DNA of 64,000 nt, taken from contig CAJYAN010000013.1 in assembly GCA_913064945.1 (NCBI GenBank), positions 28,541-92,540 of the forward strand, written 5' to 3'. The stretch's first letter is position 1, and every line of letters begins with the position of its first letter. This DNA comes from an uncultured Gammaproteobacteria bacterium. GTDB taxonomy: Bacteria; Pseudomonadota; Gammaproteobacteria; UBA6429; Thiohalophilaceae. Positions 1 to 10,069 of the stretch are shown in pieces. Made by a program: the position numbers and the translations under genes. The notes under the pieces were generated by a model. That model ran no database searches. It was not told the DNA's origin and saw nothing but the letters and a program-made list of their open reading frames with translations.

Positions 1-324
1 ATCGTTCATTAATCGGGCTTGAACTTGATAAACGGGGATATAATATAACAGTATACTAATATTACGTCAATATGACAGCTGTGCGATTTACGGGCATTGA
101 GTTTCACGATAGTAGCAGTCGTGTTGTCGAGTGACAGGAAAACCTGCCTCCATATGGCTAATAATGGCTAAGTTGCCCCGGCGGTGTTGCTCGTCGCCGT
201 TGATACGGTGTGTGTGCTTGATGGCACGAGAGACGTGTGCTCCTGTCAACCGACTTCATCTGGCTGGATTTAACGTTGTATAATATCGTTTGCACGCCTG
301 TAGTGCTTATCAAGGAAGTTTTAG
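1..324. other. No gene recognised at left edge
   Basis: I see no convincing coding frame in this AT-rich stretch. A TATAAT hexamer near 277-282 could be the -10 element for the phosphatase gene at 325, but no good -35 element accompanies it. An AAGGAAG ribosome-binding site lies at about 312-318. Confidence 0.4.
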
Positions 325-849
325 GTGTTTAAGAAAAAATCTCAGGCCTATGAGCCATACCCCGCGACCCAAAAAACCGTTAATGTCCTGTTCGTCTGTA
401 TGGGCAACATCTGTCGTTCTCCAACCGCGCATGGTGTCTTTAGACATTTAGTTGAGGCGGAGGGCTTAACTCCGAAAATTTATATCGATTCCGCGGGGAC
501 TCATGCCTACCATGTCGGCGAGCCACCGGATCGGCGTGCGCAGGCAACGGCACTTAGCCGCGGAATCGATATGAGTGACCTGCGGGCGCGTCGTGCCATT
601 GAAAAAGACTTCGAGTATTTTGACTATGTGCTGGCAATGGATGACGATAATTTTTCCGTACTACAGAACCTTGCCCCCCCTGATCGACTGGATCGTTTAA
701 TGCTTTTTATGGACTTTGCGTCAGACATGACTGAGCGAGAAGTACCGGACCCGTACTATGGCGGCATAAAAGGCTTCGAGCTGGTCTTTGATATGATTGA
801 AGCGGCCTCGCGGGGTTTGCTGCAGGATATTAAGCAACGTTATCTATAA
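325..849 (+). CDS. Low-molecular-weight protein tyrosine phosphatase
   Basis: This is a 174-residue cytoplasmic phosphatase of the arsenate-reductase/LMW-PTP fold that hydrolyses phosphotyrosine. The P-loop CMGNICRS is at residues 25-32, with nucleophile Cys25 and phosphate-binding Arg31. The general-acid motif DPYYGG is at 142-147. The length is near the family norm of about 155, with roughly 18 extra N-terminal residues. The GTG start at 325 was chosen because AAGGAAG lies a few bases upstream. No capsular polysaccharide kinase or export gene is nearby, so the Wzb-type role is not supported here. The substrate is unknown. Confidence 0.9.
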   Translation: MFKKKSQAYEPYPATQKTVNVLFVCMGNICRSPTAHGVFRHLVEAEGLTPKIYIDSAGTHAYHVGEPPDRRAQATALSRGIDMSDLRARRAIEKDFEYFDYVLAMDDDNFSVLQNLAPPDRLDRLMLFMDFASDMTEREVPDPYYGGIKGFELVFDMIEAASRGLLQDIKQRYL

Positions 850-1088
850 TCGTCATTTGTCGAAAGAAGGTTTGTCGAAACGACGGCGCTGCGGGCCAGC
901 GAGCTTTTAATGAGGACTGTTATCTTTCTCCCGCGCGATATTAAATGCTGCGAAGCTGGCGGTCAGCTAAAACGATATCCCAATCCATGTGGAGTATTAC
1001 CCCGGCGCAATGGCTTCAATCTTCGACGTCTGATTAAAATCAGACAGGATTGCCAGCGGGCAGACAGAAGTCCTAACGACGGATGGTG

Positions 1089-1568
1089 CTACTGTATAAT
1101 AAAACGTGTGAAATATACGTCCTGAATGGGTGAATTTGAGGCCGCCGCAGTCTTCGTTTCCTTGTCAGCTTCTTTTTTCTCGCTGCTATCGCTGTCTTTC
1201 TTTTCTTCGGCTACCTGAGTAAACACAACATGCTGTGTTGCAAGTGCCTTGCGAATCGCCTCCAGAGCCTCTTTACGTAAAGCCTCTTTGCCCTGACGGC
1301 TATTCATTTGTTGGGTCGTCTTGGTGCTAATGAGCATGATCATCGCATCACGTATGGCGGGGTTATGCGTCGTGAGTGCCTTGGCGGCTTCGCCATTTGC
1401 GACGCGTACCTGGACTGAAACCTGTATAAATTTTATTCCACTATCATCGGCCAGATTGACAATAAACGGCGGGTCGAGGTCAACGTACTCTGCGAGACAA
1501 ACCGGACTGATACCAAGAAGAATTGCAAGTACAATGGCCTTGCTATAGGAGATGGTCGAAATACGCAT
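1089..1568 (-). CDS. FliL-family flagellar basal-body-associated protein (orphan)
   Basis: This 159-residue protein has a hydrophobic N-terminus (about residues 10-26) that looks like a signal peptide or anchor, ending near CLA-E. A FliL-like domain follows, opening with the typical stretch YVDLDPPFIVNL. A low-complexity Lys/Asp/Glu/Ser segment (about 119-142) interrupts it before the C-terminal VYFTRFIIQ. FliL proteins sit at the inner-membrane side of the flagellar stator. No other flagellar gene is in the window, so this may be a stand-alone paralogue with another envelope role. It lies downstream of rne on the same strand, separated by a strong terminator, so it is probably transcribed on its own. 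Confidence 0.7.
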   Translation of the reverse strand: MRISTISYSKAIVLAILLGISPVCLAEYVDLDPPFIVNLADDSGIKFIQVSVQVRVANGEAAKALTTHNPAIRDAMIMLISTKTTQQMNSRQGKEALRKEALEAIRKALATQHVVFTQVAEEKKDSDSSEKKEADKETKTAAASNSPIQDVYFTRFIIQ

Positions 1569-1639
1569 TATTGAACTCCGCGGTGAGGTAGTGTCGCCCT
1601 GGAGTTATATCGGATGTAATCTCTAAAAACTTGAGCCCA

Positions 1640-1693
1640 TTGAAAAAAAACCAGCCTGTCGGCCACTGATAATGATCAGCGGCCGACAGGCTA
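1640..1693 (-). terminator. Intrinsic terminator of rne
   Basis: Two arms, 1653-1664 (AGCCTGTCGGCC) and 1681-1692 (its complement), with an inner CTGAT/ATCAG pairing, form a stem of about 17 bp with a small mismatch. On the minus strand it is followed by a run of eight T. It begins about 10 bases after the rne stop codon. Confidence 0.9.
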
Positions 1694-1702
1694 GCCTGAC
1701 AA

Positions 1703-4030
1703 TTAACTATTATCGTTATGTGATTGCTTTACCGCATCCACAATATTTTGACCGGTGCTAGAAGCCGGTTTTGTCGTTTCCGCCGGTTTCGTATGTACCT
1801 GAGTCAAAGGTGGTGAGGCTGGTGCGGCTACCGGGGCAGTTGCAACGGGCACAGGTGCCGGCCGTGGTGGTGGCGGTGTACCTGATTGCGCGTTTGGTGC
1901 TGAGCTGGCGTTTGGTGAATTTGTTGCCGTCGGTGCCGGTTGTGGCCGAGCATTACCTTGTACCGGTTTGTCATTTCCTGCTGCCGGAGGACTGGTGTTT
2001 GTGTTTGTGTTTGTCTGTGGCTCCGGCTGAGCCGCGGCATCGCCAGCCTGACGATTCTGGTTCTGACGTTGTCGACCGCCCCGGCGGCCTCGACGATTAC
2101 CGCCAGCACCCTGACGATTCTGGTTACGACCACCACCATTATTATTATTACGGTTTTGGTTTGGTTGCTCCTGCTGTTCCGTTGCCTCGACGGCAGCGGC
2201 GGGTTTGGCCGTGGTATTGTCACGGCGTGCCTGCGGTTGACGACGGCGTTGCTGCCCCTGTTTACCACCACCGGTATTTCGAGTACGGTTTTGTTGCTGG
2301 CCAGTTCGACGTGGTTGCTGTGGCCGTTTTGGTGCTGGCTTTTTATTCGTATTGCCGGTACCAAACAGTGCGCGCCACAGGCGCACGAATAATCCGGGCG
2401 TTTCGACTATTGTGACCGGACGTGGTGTGCTGGGGGCCACGCCTTTGACGGCGGCGATCTCGGCTACTTTTTCTTCAGGTTTAACGGCATCCGGAATCGT
2501 CAGGTCATCGGCCTGGGCGGCGAGGGTATAACTGACCTGTTTGTCATCCGCGGAGGTCTCGTTTTCACGGATTCGTTGTACATCATAGTGTGGTGTTTCA
2601 AGATTGATGTTGGGAATGATTAATACTTCAATTTTCTGCCGGGCTTCGATTTCATGCAGGGCCTCACGCTTCTCATTGAGCAGGAAGGTGGCGGCGTCCA
2701 CGGGCATCTGTGCATGCACACGTGCGGTATTTTCCTTCATGGCCTCTTCTTCGATCAGACGCAAGACGGATAGCGCCAAAGACTCGATGCCTCGGATAGT
2801 CCCCTGGCCCTGACAGCGGGGGCAGACGATCTGACTGGATTCACCCAGTGATGGGCGCAGGCGTTGACGCGACATTTCCAGTAGACCAAAGCGGGAGATA
2901 CGCCCGATTTGGACACGGGCACGATCCAGTTTGAGGGCCTCGCGCAGACGATTTTCCACGTCGCGCTGGTTGCGCGCCGGGGTCATGTCGATAAAGTCGA
3001 TAACGACCAGACCACCGAGGTCACGTAGCCGTAATTGACGCGCAATCTCGTCTGCCGCCTCCAGGTTGGTATTGAGGGCGGTCTCTTCGATATCCCCGCC
3101 CTTGGTGGCTTTGGCAGAGTTGATATCGATTGAGATCAGGGCTTCAGTATGGTCGATGACCAGTGCGCCACCGGAGGGCAGGCGAACCTCACGTTGAAAG
3201 GCGGACTCAATCTGGTTTTCAATCTGGTAGCGGGTGAAGAGGGGGACCGGGTCCTGGTAGAGTTTGACCTTGTCGATGTTATTGGGCATGACATGCGACA
3301 TAAACTCCTGCGCCTGCTTAAAAATCTTCTCTTCGTCGATAATGATTTCGTTGATGTCATTGCGGAAGTAATCACGAATGGCGCGAGTAATCAGATTACT
3401 CTCCTGATAGATCAGGAAAGGGGCCGGTCGGTCGGATGAGGCGGTCTCAATTGAGGTCCACAGCTGGATCAGATAATCCAGATCCCATTGCAGTTCTTCG
3501 ACACTCTTGCCAACACCGGCGGTGCGTAAAATCGTACCCATATCGTTGGGTAGCACCAGTTCGCTCATGGCATCGCGGGCCTCGGATCGTTCTTCACCCT
3601 CAATGCGACGTGAGACCCCACCTGCTCTAGGGTTATTGGGCATCAGTACCAGGTAGCGACCTGCAAGGCTGATAAAGGTGGTCAGTGCCGCGCCCTTGTT
3701 GCCACGTTCTTCCTTGCCGATCTGAACGACGATTTCCTGGCCTTCCTGGACAACATCCTTGATGTTTATCCGGTTGCCGGGTTCTACCGGGTTGGTAAAG
3801 TAGTTGCGGGAAATTTCTTTCAGCGGCAAAAAACCGTGGCGTTCGGCACCGTAGTCGATGAAGGCGGCTTCGAGGCTGGGCTCAACGCGGGTAATTTTAC
3901 CCTTATAAATATTGGCTTTTTTCTGTTCGCGGTGGGTGGTTTCGATATCGAGGTCATACAAACGCTGACCATCAACAAGTGCAACACGCAGCTCTTCCGG
4001 CTGAGTTGCGTTAAATAGCATTCTCTTCAT
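1703..4030 (-). CDS. rne: Ribonuclease E
   Basis: This is the endoribonuclease that starts mRNA decay and processes rRNA and tRNA precursors. The protein has 775 residues. The N-terminal half is the conserved catalytic region: an S1 RNA-binding domain (about 35-125), the catalytic Asp motifs in [14 protein letters not shown] and [11 protein letters not shown], and the zinc-link motif CPRCQGQG near residue 400. The C-terminal 260 or so residues are low-complexity, rich in Asn, Gln, Arg, Pro and Thr, as expected for the disordered degradosome scaffold. The scaffold is shorter than in E. coli (1061 residues). The gene is divergent from rluC, as in E. coli, and 428 bp of upstream sequence leaves room for a long 5' UTR like the one used for autoregulation there. 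Confidence 0.97.
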   Translation of the reverse strand: MKRMLFNATQPEELRVALVDGQRLYDLDIETTHREQKKANIYKGKITRVEPSLEAAFIDYGAERHGFLPLKEISRNYFTNPVEPGNRINIKDVVQEGQEIVVQIGKEERGNKGAALTTFISLAGRYLVLMPNNPRAGGVSRRIEGEERSEARDAMSELVLPNDMGTILRTAGVGKSVEELQWDLDYLIQLWTSIETASSDRPAPFLIYQESNLITRAIRDYFRNDINEIIIDEEKIFKQAQEFMSHVMPNNIDKVKLYQDPVPLFTRYQIENQIESAFQREVRLPSGGALVIDHTEALISIDINSAKATKGGDIEETALNTNLEAADEIARQLRLRDLGGLVVIDFIDMTPARNQRDVENRLREALKLDRARVQIGRISRFGLLEMSRQRLRPSLGESSQIVCPRCQGQGTIRGIESLALSVLRLIEEEAMKENTARVHAQMPVDAATFLLNEKREALHEIEARQKIEVLIIPNINLETPHYDVQRIRENETSADDKQVSYTLAAQADDLTIPDAVKPEEKVAEIAAVKGVAPSTPRPVTIVETPGLFVRLWRALFGTGNTNKKPAPKRPQQPRRTGQQQNRTRNTGGGKQGQQRRRQPQARRDNTTAKPAAAVEATEQQEQPNQNRNNNNGGGRNQNRQGAGGNRRGRRGGRQRQNQNRQAGDAAAQPEPQTNTNTNTSPPAAGNDKPVQGNARPQPAPTATNSPNASSAPNAQSGTPPPPRPAPVPVATAPVAAPASPPLTQVHTKPAETTKPASSTGQNIVDAVKQSHNDNS

Positions 4031-4458
4031 GATTTAACCTTTACGTTAGGCGCTCGACCACGGTGAGCTTGAATCACCTTACGGGTTCGCCAGACTTTTT
4101 GGGTATGACTGCAACGTCAGGACTGATAGCAATCAGGCCTCGTTTTTGTGGCGGCAGGAATGATCAGGCTGCGCCGCAAGCGTCATAAAACTTTTTCAGT
4201 CCGTTCCACCCAGTCTGGGCATCTCCATGCTCAGCTCCTGGGAGCGCATTAAATAGTAACTGGCCCTGTCCCGATCCTCTTGTATTTGTCGGGGGAGGCC
4301 CTCCTTCAGCCCACTCGCAATTGCGGATGGGTGTTAGAACCATTTTCGATCTGACCGACACCCTAGTGCCTATATATTAGTGCCAGATTTCATTGGACTA
4401 TATCAGTCTTCGAATATCGCTTCAATCAGTGTGTTTCCTGTTAGAATATCAAACACTT
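4031..4458. other. Divergent rne/rluC intergenic region
   Basis: These 428 bp carry no recognisable gene. In enteric bacteria the long rne leader lies in the equivalent gap and folds into hairpins bound by RNase E. Here there are short palindromes at 4294-4304 (GGAGG-C-CCTCC) and 4316-4325 (CGCAATTGCG). A possible rluC -10 hexamer (TAGAAT) lies at about 4442. I cannot align it to the enteric leader by eye. Confidence 0.4.
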
Positions 4459-5424
4459 ATGACAGATACCGCCAAACCCACACAAGTCCGCCTGGTCGAG
4501 GTCGATGCCGAGTATACCGGGCAGCGCATCGACAATTTTCTATTAACACTGCTCAAGGGGGCACCACGCAGCCTGATTTACCGTATTGTGCGTAAGGGGG
4601 AGGTCAGGGTGAACAAGGGCAGAATCAAGCCGGAGTATCGTCTGCAGGCGGGGGATGTGGTGCGTATCCCCCCCGTCAAGCTACCTGCTGCCGAGACACG
4701 CGCCCAGCCGGCTCGACCGGTACTGGAGGCGGTCGAGCGGGGGATTCTCTATGAGGACGATCGCCTACTGGTACTCAATAAACCCAGTGGTCTGGCGGTG
4801 CATGGCGGGAGTGGCATCCATTATGGTGCCATCGAAGCCTTACGAATTTTACGTCCACAGGCAAAGCGTCTTGAATTGGTGCATCGTCTGGATCGAGACA
4901 CCTCCGGTTGTCTGCTGGTGACGAAGCGGGGCAGCAGTCTGCGGAGCCTGCATGAGCAGTTTCGTGATAACCGGGTACAGAAACTCTACCTGGCGCTGGT
5001 CATGGGCCGCTGGCAGGGTGGTAAGCGCAGCATCGATGCGCCACTGAAAAAGAATACCCTGCAAGGTGGTGAACGTATGGTCAGGGTCGATTCGCAGGGA
5101 AAAGAGGCGATCAGTATTTTTACCCCGCTGGTGGTGACAGAGACAGCGAGTTTGATGCAGGTTGAATTAAAGACGGGTCGCACCCATCAAATACGCGTGC
5201 ATGCTCAACATGTCGGTCACCCCCTGGCGGGCGATGACAAATATGGCGATGAGGACCTTAATCGTCAGTTACGAACCAGGGGACTAAAACGCCTGTTTCT
5301 TCATGCCCAGCGTCTATGTTTCGAATTTCCTCCGGAAAACAAGCGTGGCTGTATCCATGCCCCCCTGGATGAAGAATTAAAAAAAGTGTTAACCAATTTT
5401 GGTATTGAATACGATGCAATATGA
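4459..5424 (+). CDS. rluC: 23S rRNA pseudouridine synthase RluC
   Basis: RluC isomerises uridines (955, 2504 and 2580 in E. coli numbering) of 23S rRNA. The 321-residue protein has an N-terminal S4 RNA-binding domain (about residues 15-75) and an RluA-type catalytic domain with HRLDRDTSGCLLV, where the Asp after RL is the nucleophile. TGRTHQIRVH follows, a family signature. The start at 4459 was preferred over an ATG 66 bp upstream because the extra residues resemble no family member and the S4 domain then begins at the usual distance. It is divergent from rne and overlaps the next gene by 11 bp, so the two are probably cotranscribed. Confidence 0.95.
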   Translation: MTDTAKPTQVRLVEVDAEYTGQRIDNFLLTLLKGAPRSLIYRIVRKGEVRVNKGRIKPEYRLQAGDVVRIPPVKLPAAETRAQPARPVLEAVERGILYEDDRLLVLNKPSGLAVHGGSGIHYGAIEALRILRPQAKRLELVHRLDRDTSGCLLVTKRGSSLRSLHEQFRDNRVQKLYLALVMGRWQGGKRSIDAPLKKNTLQGGERMVRVDSQGKEAISIFTPLVVTETASLMQVELKTGRTHQIRVHAQHVGHPLAGDDKYGDEDLNRQLRTRGLKRLFLHAQRLCFEFPPENKRGCIHAPLDEELKKVLTNFGIEYDAI

Positions 5425-6070
5425 GTTAATTGTCTTTGACTGGGATGGGACACTCATGGATTCGGCCGGACGAATCGTCTCCAGTCTGCGTGCGGCGATT
5501 ACGGATACCGGTTTACCACCACGTACGGATAAGGCGTTGGCCAATATCATTGGCCTTGGCTTACAGGAATCGCTACAGTCCCTGTTTCCCGACGGTACAC
5601 AGAATGATTATGATGCACTGGTAGAACGTTACCGTCATTATTTTCTTGATGCCGACCCGACACCGACACGACTTTTTGATGGCGCACGTGAGACACTGGA
5701 GTTATTGCGCGATCATGGGTATTGGCTGGCCATAGCGACCGGTAAAGCGCGGCGTGGTTTGAATGCTGTACTGCATGACACGGGCCTGGGCACGTTTTTT
5801 CAGGCGAGTCGTTGCGCCGACGAGACCTTTTCCAAGCCGCAGCCGCACATGCTGCTGGAGTTGATGGATGAAATGGGGGTGACGGCGGAACAGACGCTGA
5901 TGATTGGTGATACGGAATATGACCTGTCGATGGCAAAAAATGCCGGTGTTACATCAGTTGGCATTGGCCATGGGGTGCATGACGCTCAACGACTGTTGGC
6001 GTGTCAGCCGCAGGCTCTGGTAGAAGATTTACCGGCCTTGCAGGCATGGTTTCGTCAGCAAATGAAATAA
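5414..6070 (+). CDS. HAD-family hydrolase, phosphoglycolate-phosphatase-like
   Basis: This 218-residue phosphatase is of HAD subfamily IA. Motif I is FDWDGTLMDS near the N-terminus, with the nucleophile Asp and the general-acid Asp both present. Motif II is IATGKA, and motif III/IV is GDTEYDLSMAKNAG. A helical cap lies between motifs I and II. Its position between rluC and sppA is conserved in many gammaproteobacteria. The substrate is not evident from sequence. ATG 5414 was chosen over an upstream TTG (5399), because motif I then lies at the usual distance from the N-terminus. Confidence 0.88.
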   Translation: MQYELIVFDWDGTLMDSAGRIVSSLRAAITDTGLPPRTDKALANIIGLGLQESLQSLFPDGTQNDYDALVERYRHYFLDADPTPTRLFDGARETLELLRDHGYWLAIATGKARRGLNAVLHDTGLGTFFQASRCADETFSKPQPHMLLELMDEMGVTAEQTLMIGDTEYDLSMAKNAGVTSVGIGHGVHDAQRLLACQPQALVEDLPALQAWFRQQMK

Positions 6071-6162
6071 GTCGATATACCACTGAATAGTTCAGGCGAT
6101 TATCGTTTAATTACACTACAATTTAGCAAACCCTATCAAACTATCTATTGAAGGATCGCCTC

Positions 6163-7137
6163 ATGGCAGACGAACAAGAGCGTTCAGAAAAAAAAGATAC
6201 CACAGAGATGCAACAGGAAGTGATGCAGAATCTGTTGCTGGCAAACCTCAAAGAACAACGTCGTCATCGGCGTTGGGGAATCTTTTTCAAGTCACTGACC
6301 TTTGTGTATCTGTTTATGATCTTTTTTACTTTTTTCTCGGGAGATGGTCAGGAAAAATCCGCCCTGTCACACGGTAAGCATACGGCGTTAATTGACATCG
6401 ATGGCGTCATTGCGGCCAATACGGATGCCAATGCCGAGAGGATCATTAAAGGTCTGCGGGCGGCCTTTGAAGATAAAAATACAGCAGGCATCATTTTGCG
6501 TATCAATAGCCCCGGTGGCAGCCCGGTTCAGGCGGGCTATGTCTATGATGAGATTAAACGCTTACGGGATATTTATCCCGACACCAAGGTGTATGCCGTG
6601 GTCACGGATATCTGTGCCTCGGGGGGATATTATATTGCTTCCGCTGCCGATGAAATTTATGCAGACAAGGCCAGTATGGTGGGCTCCATTGGGGTCCTGA
6701 TGAATGGTTTTGGTTTCACCAAGGCGATGGATAAACTTGGCATTCAACGTCGGTTGTATACCGCCGGGAAATATAAAGGTTTTCTCGATCCATTTTCGGC
6801 GGAAAAGCCGGAAGAAGTGGAGTTTGTCAAAAAAATGCTGAAGAATATTCATGAACAGTTTATTGATGTTGTTAAAGAGGGTCGCGGTGATCGGCTAAAG
6901 AATGATCCGCGCCTGTTTACCGGTCTGATATGGACGGGGGAAGAGGCCGTCGAGATGGGACTGATTGATGGTCTGGGCAGCAGTGATTATGTGGCGCGGG
7001 AAGTGATTGAAGCGGATAAAATTGTCAATTACACCCCGAGAACAAATTATCTGGAACGCTTTGCCGAACGCCTGGGGGTGACTATGGCGAATGAGGTTGG
7101 GGCAGTCATTAATAGTGGGCAGCTCTATTTGCATTAA
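6163..7137 (+). CDS. sppA: Signal peptide peptidase SppA-type S49 protease
   Basis: This 324-residue inner-membrane serine protease degrades cleaved signal peptides. One transmembrane segment lies near residues 45-63, after a charged cytoplasmic N-terminus. The S49 domain contains the nucleophile region CASGGYYIAS and the catalytic Lys in GKYKGFLDPF. It is the short, single-domain form (about 320 residues), not the 618-residue tandem form of E. coli. An AAGGA ribosome-binding site precedes ATG 6163, which was therefore chosen over TTG 6148. Confidence 0.92.
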   Translation: MADEQERSEKKDTTEMQQEVMQNLLLANLKEQRRHRRWGIFFKSLTFVYLFMIFFTFFSGDGQEKSALSHGKHTALIDIDGVIAANTDANAERIIKGLRAAFEDKNTAGIILRINSPGGSPVQAGYVYDEIKRLRDIYPDTKVYAVVTDICASGGYYIASAADEIYADKASMVGSIGVLMNGFGFTKAMDKLGIQRRLYTAGKYKGFLDPFSAEKPEEVEFVKKMLKNIHEQFIDVVKEGRGDRLKNDPRLFTGLIWTGEEAVEMGLIDGLGSSDYVAREVIEADKIVNYTPRTNYLERFAERLGVTMANEVGAVINSGQLYLH

Positions 7138-7167
7138 TGGCTGTTGCCGGAATATAAAACGATCTAT

Positions 7168-7392
7168 CACCGCAAAGACGCCGAGGACGCAACGATAATA
7201 CTGATCATTCAAAATCAGCTTAACTTTCTTGAACTGTTCAGTTATTCCACCTGAACACTGCTGCTAAGGCATGTCTCCATGCCACGGCGTGGAGACTTTA
7301 TCACTGGCAATCGGAATCGAGTGTATTGTGACTGGCATTCACTGACAACATTACTGATTTTAAAACTTTGCGTGCTGAGTGTCTTTACAGTG
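7168..7392. repeat. Degenerate ~225-bp element with inverted GCAAAG-rich ends
   Basis: The left end (7168-7193, CACCGCAAAGACGCC...) and right end (7366-7392, ...GTCTTTACAGTG) are imperfect inverted copies, about 19 of 26 positions by eye. The element has almost the same length and end motif as the one at 10070-10293. A near-perfect internal palindrome GTCTCCATGCC/GGCGTGGAGAC lies at 7273-7296. The interior is not visibly similar to the other copy. It contains no gene. Confidence 0.5.
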
Positions 7393-7419
7393 AACATTAT
7401 TTGCGTAGGCTCTGTTCTG

Positions 7420-8007
7420 TCAGATTATCAATAAGCCTTCATTCTCCAGCATTCTCACCAGTCGAATCAGCGGTAGACCGATGAGGGTGTTGGGGTCATC
7501 CCCTTCGAGTTTTTCAAACAGACAAATCCCCAGCGCCTCAGACTTGAAGCTGCCCGCGCAGTTATAGGGTTGTTCTTTTTGCAGGTAGTTTTCGATCTGG
7601 CTATCGGTCAGCCTTCGGAAGACCACATGGAAAGGGACAACTTCGGATTGAATATGACCGGTGGCGGCATTGATCAGACACAGGCCGGTGTAGAAAGTTA
7701 TACGCTTACCTGAGGCAGCCTGTAATTGTTTCACCGCCGCTGCATGGTTGCCGGGCTTGCCGAGGATGACATGGTCATTTACGGCGACCTGATCCGAGCC
7801 AATGATTAAACCCTCCGTACGCTGGTCGGCGATGGCCCTGGCCTTGGCGATGGCCAGGCGTTCCACCAACGGCTGTGGTGTCTCCCTGGCGAGAGCTGTT
7901 TCATCTGTTTCGGGCGAAGCAACATCAAATGGCACACCCAGTTTCTCCAGGATGGCGCGGCGAAAAGGTGATGTCGAGGCAAGAATAAGCGGTGGCGTCA
8001 TGGTCAT
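7420..8007 (-). CDS. yceF: Maf-like nucleotide pyrophosphatase, YceF type
   Basis: Maf proteins hydrolyse non-canonical or methylated nucleoside triphosphates; the YceF subgroup prefers 7-methyl-GTP. The 195-residue protein starts with the family signature LASTSPFRRAIL and has the SPETDE, IIGSDQV and GKPG motifs typical of the family. It keeps its place in the rluC-maf-yceD block but is read on the opposite strand from both neighbours. The assignment to YceF over Maf-1 rests on this context and the SPF signature. Confidence 0.9.
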   Translation of the reverse strand: MTMTPPLILASTSPFRRAILEKLGVPFDVASPETDETALARETPQPLVERLAIAKARAIADQRTEGLIIGSDQVAVNDHVILGKPGNHAAAVKQLQAASGKRITFYTGLCLINAATGHIQSEVVPFHVVFRRLTDSQIENYLQKEQPYNCAGSFKSEALGICLFEKLEGDDPNTLIGLPLIRLVRMLENEGLLII

Positions 8008-8218
8008 CCAGACTTGTTGTCAAAAACAATGTTCTAAAGACATTGTAACGATATGCGAACTTTTGTTACAACTTTTTATACTATGCGAGGTTAATTTATA
8101 CGTGTATACGAAGTGCGTAGTCAATCATGACTTAAGGATAAAAAAAGCCTGTGCAATACATTTAATCTCCCTGTTGATAAATAATGCGATCAAGTATTCT
8201 GGGGTAAGCCATAATCAG

Positions 8219-10045
8219 CTAGTCGATTTCGATAAGTGCTTCATCCGGCGTGACAGCTTCACCTTTGCTGACATGAATGGCGCGTACGATGCCTCCAACC
8301 GGGGTCTGAATCTCGGTTTCCATTTTCATGGCTTCGGTGACCAGCACGGTATCACCGGCGTTGACTTCATCACCGACAGCGACCAGGACATCAATTACGG
8401 TGGCGGGCATTGCGGCGGTGACATGGCCCGGCAGGCTGGCACGTGGTCGACGGCTAGTTGAGTCCTCTATTTTACTAACAACAGTGGCGTGTTGATCCGA
8501 CGCTTGTATGCTGTCGAGACTCTGCACCAGAATTTCCTCGGGTACGCCATCGACACTAATGTAGTAGGGGCGTCGCTCCTGATGCGACATGCCGGTGCCA
8601 TTGAGCTTGATATGGTAACGCTCTCCATGCATGGTGATATTAAATTCGGATGCCGCCATACAGGCTGAGCTCTGATTATCTTTGTAGGGTATAAGTTCTT
8701 CGGCGCTCAGGGTCCCGTCATTGCGTTGTTGCAAAAAGTCACGCCCGATGTCACTGAACATGGCAAAAGTGAGAACATCATCTTCATTCTTCGCCAGGTC
8801 ACCAATCGCATTGGTCAGATTGGCCATTTCGTCAGGCAGGAGATCGGCCGGGCGACACTCGATGACTTCTTCATGACCGATGGCTTTTTGTTTGACATTG
8901 TTATCAATAGGGCCGGGTGCCTTGCCGTATCGTCCCTGTAAATAGTGTTTGACTTCGTTCGTAATGGTTTTATAGCGCTCATTGGTCAGTACATTCATTA
9001 CCGCCTGGGTACCCACAATCTGCGAAGTGGGTGTGACTAGCGGAGGGTAGCCTAATTCCTGTCGGACACGTGGTATCTCTGCCAGTACATCATTCATTCT
9101 GTTTAACGCATTTTGTTCTTGCAGTTGATGAGACAGGTTAGAGATCATCCCGCCGGGGACCTGATTGACCTGAACGCGGGTGTCGACACCGGTGTATTCA
9201 CTTTCATACTGATGATATTTTTTTCGCACGTCGTAAAAGTAAAAACCAATTTGTTGTAGCAGCTCAAGGTCCAGTTTTGTATCAAGCTCGGTGCCTCGAA
9301 ATGCCGCCACCATGCTTTCTGTTGGCGGGTGACTGGTGCCGCCGGCAAAGGCAGAGATTGCTGTATCTATACCCGCTGCACCGTTTAAAGCGGCCTGATA
9401 CTGACACATGCTGGCAAGTCCTGCCGTGGCGTGTGAATGTATATGTACTGGAATCGATAATGACTCTACGAGTGACTTGACCAGCGTTGCCGTGATGCCA
9501 GGTGTCAGTAGTCCGGCCATATCTTTGATAACAATACTGTCACAGCCCATTTTTTCGAAGCTCAAGCCCATGTCCACAAACTGGTCAATCGTGTGTACCG
9601 GGCTGGTGGTATAACAGATAGCCCCCTGGGCATGTTTGCCGGCCTGCTTGACGGCGGCGATCGAGACCTGCAGATTGCGTAGGTCATTCATCGCATCGAA
9701 AATCCGAAATACATCAATACCGTTTTCTGCCGAGCGCTTGACGAAGGCGCTGACCACATCATCGGCATAGTGGCGATAGCCAAGCAGGTTCTGGCCGCGC
9801 AATAACATTTGCAATGGCGTTTTTGGCAGTGCCTCACGTAATTGTTGCAGACGTCGCCAGGGGTCTTCTTTTAAAAAGCGCACGCAGGCGTCAAAGGTGG
9901 CACCGCCCCAGACTTCCAGTGACCAGTAACCAACCTGATCCAGCTTATCGCAGATGGGCAACATGTCCTCGGTACGCATGCGCGTCGCAATGAGCGATTG
10001 GTGGGCATCACGTAGAATGGTGTCGGTAATTTTAATTGCAGGCAT
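8219..10045 (-). CDS. pycB: Pyruvate carboxylase subunit B (OadA-like, biotinylated)
   Basis: The 608-residue protein combines a carboxyltransferase domain (TIM barrel; DTILRDAHQS at the N-terminus, metal-binding HIHSHATAG further on), a conserved PYC/OADA domain, and a C-terminal biotinyl domain with VTEAMKMETE, whose Lys carries biotin. It moves a carboxyl group from carboxybiotin to pyruvate to form oxaloacetate. The partner biotin carboxylase lies upstream on the same strand. No oadB or oadG sodium-pump subunit is present, so the anaplerotic carboxylase reading is preferred over oxaloacetate decarboxylase. ATG 10045 starts directly at the conserved PAIKITDTILRDAHQ. Confidence 0.9.
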   Translation of the reverse strand: MPAIKITDTILRDAHQSLIATRMRTEDMLPICDKLDQVGYWSLEVWGGATFDACVRFLKEDPWRRLQQLREALPKTPLQMLLRGQNLLGYRHYADDVVSAFVKRSAENGIDVFRIFDAMNDLRNLQVSIAAVKQAGKHAQGAICYTTSPVHTIDQFVDMGLSFEKMGCDSIVIKDMAGLLTPGITATLVKSLVESLSIPVHIHSHATAGLASMCQYQAALNGAAGIDTAISAFAGGTSHPPTESMVAAFRGTELDTKLDLELLQQIGFYFYDVRKKYHQYESEYTGVDTRVQVNQVPGGMISNLSHQLQEQNALNRMNDVLAEIPRVRQELGYPPLVTPTSQIVGTQAVMNVLTNERYKTITNEVKHYLQGRYGKAPGPIDNNVKQKAIGHEEVIECRPADLLPDEMANLTNAIGDLAKNEDDVLTFAMFSDIGRDFLQQRNDGTLSAEELIPYKDNQSSACMAASEFNITMHGERYHIKLNGTGMSHQERRPYYISVDGVPEEILVQSLDSIQASDQHATVVSKIEDSTSRRPRASLPGHVTAAMPATVIDVLVAVGDEVNAGDTVLVTEAMKMETEIQTPVGGIVRAIHVSKGEAVTPDEALIEID

Positions 10046-10069
10046 TTAAGATCCTTGTTTTGAAAACAT

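Noticed and set aside
910..1125. 71-codon frame after the phosphatase gene
   Set aside because: It has no family features and no ribosome-binding site, and it overlaps the fliL-like 3' end.
1771..2415. Long overlapping frames on both strands inside the rne 3' half
   Set aside because: They arise from the low-complexity, GC-skewed repeat-like coding of the RNase E tail. The RNase E frame is continuous and conserved at its N-terminus.
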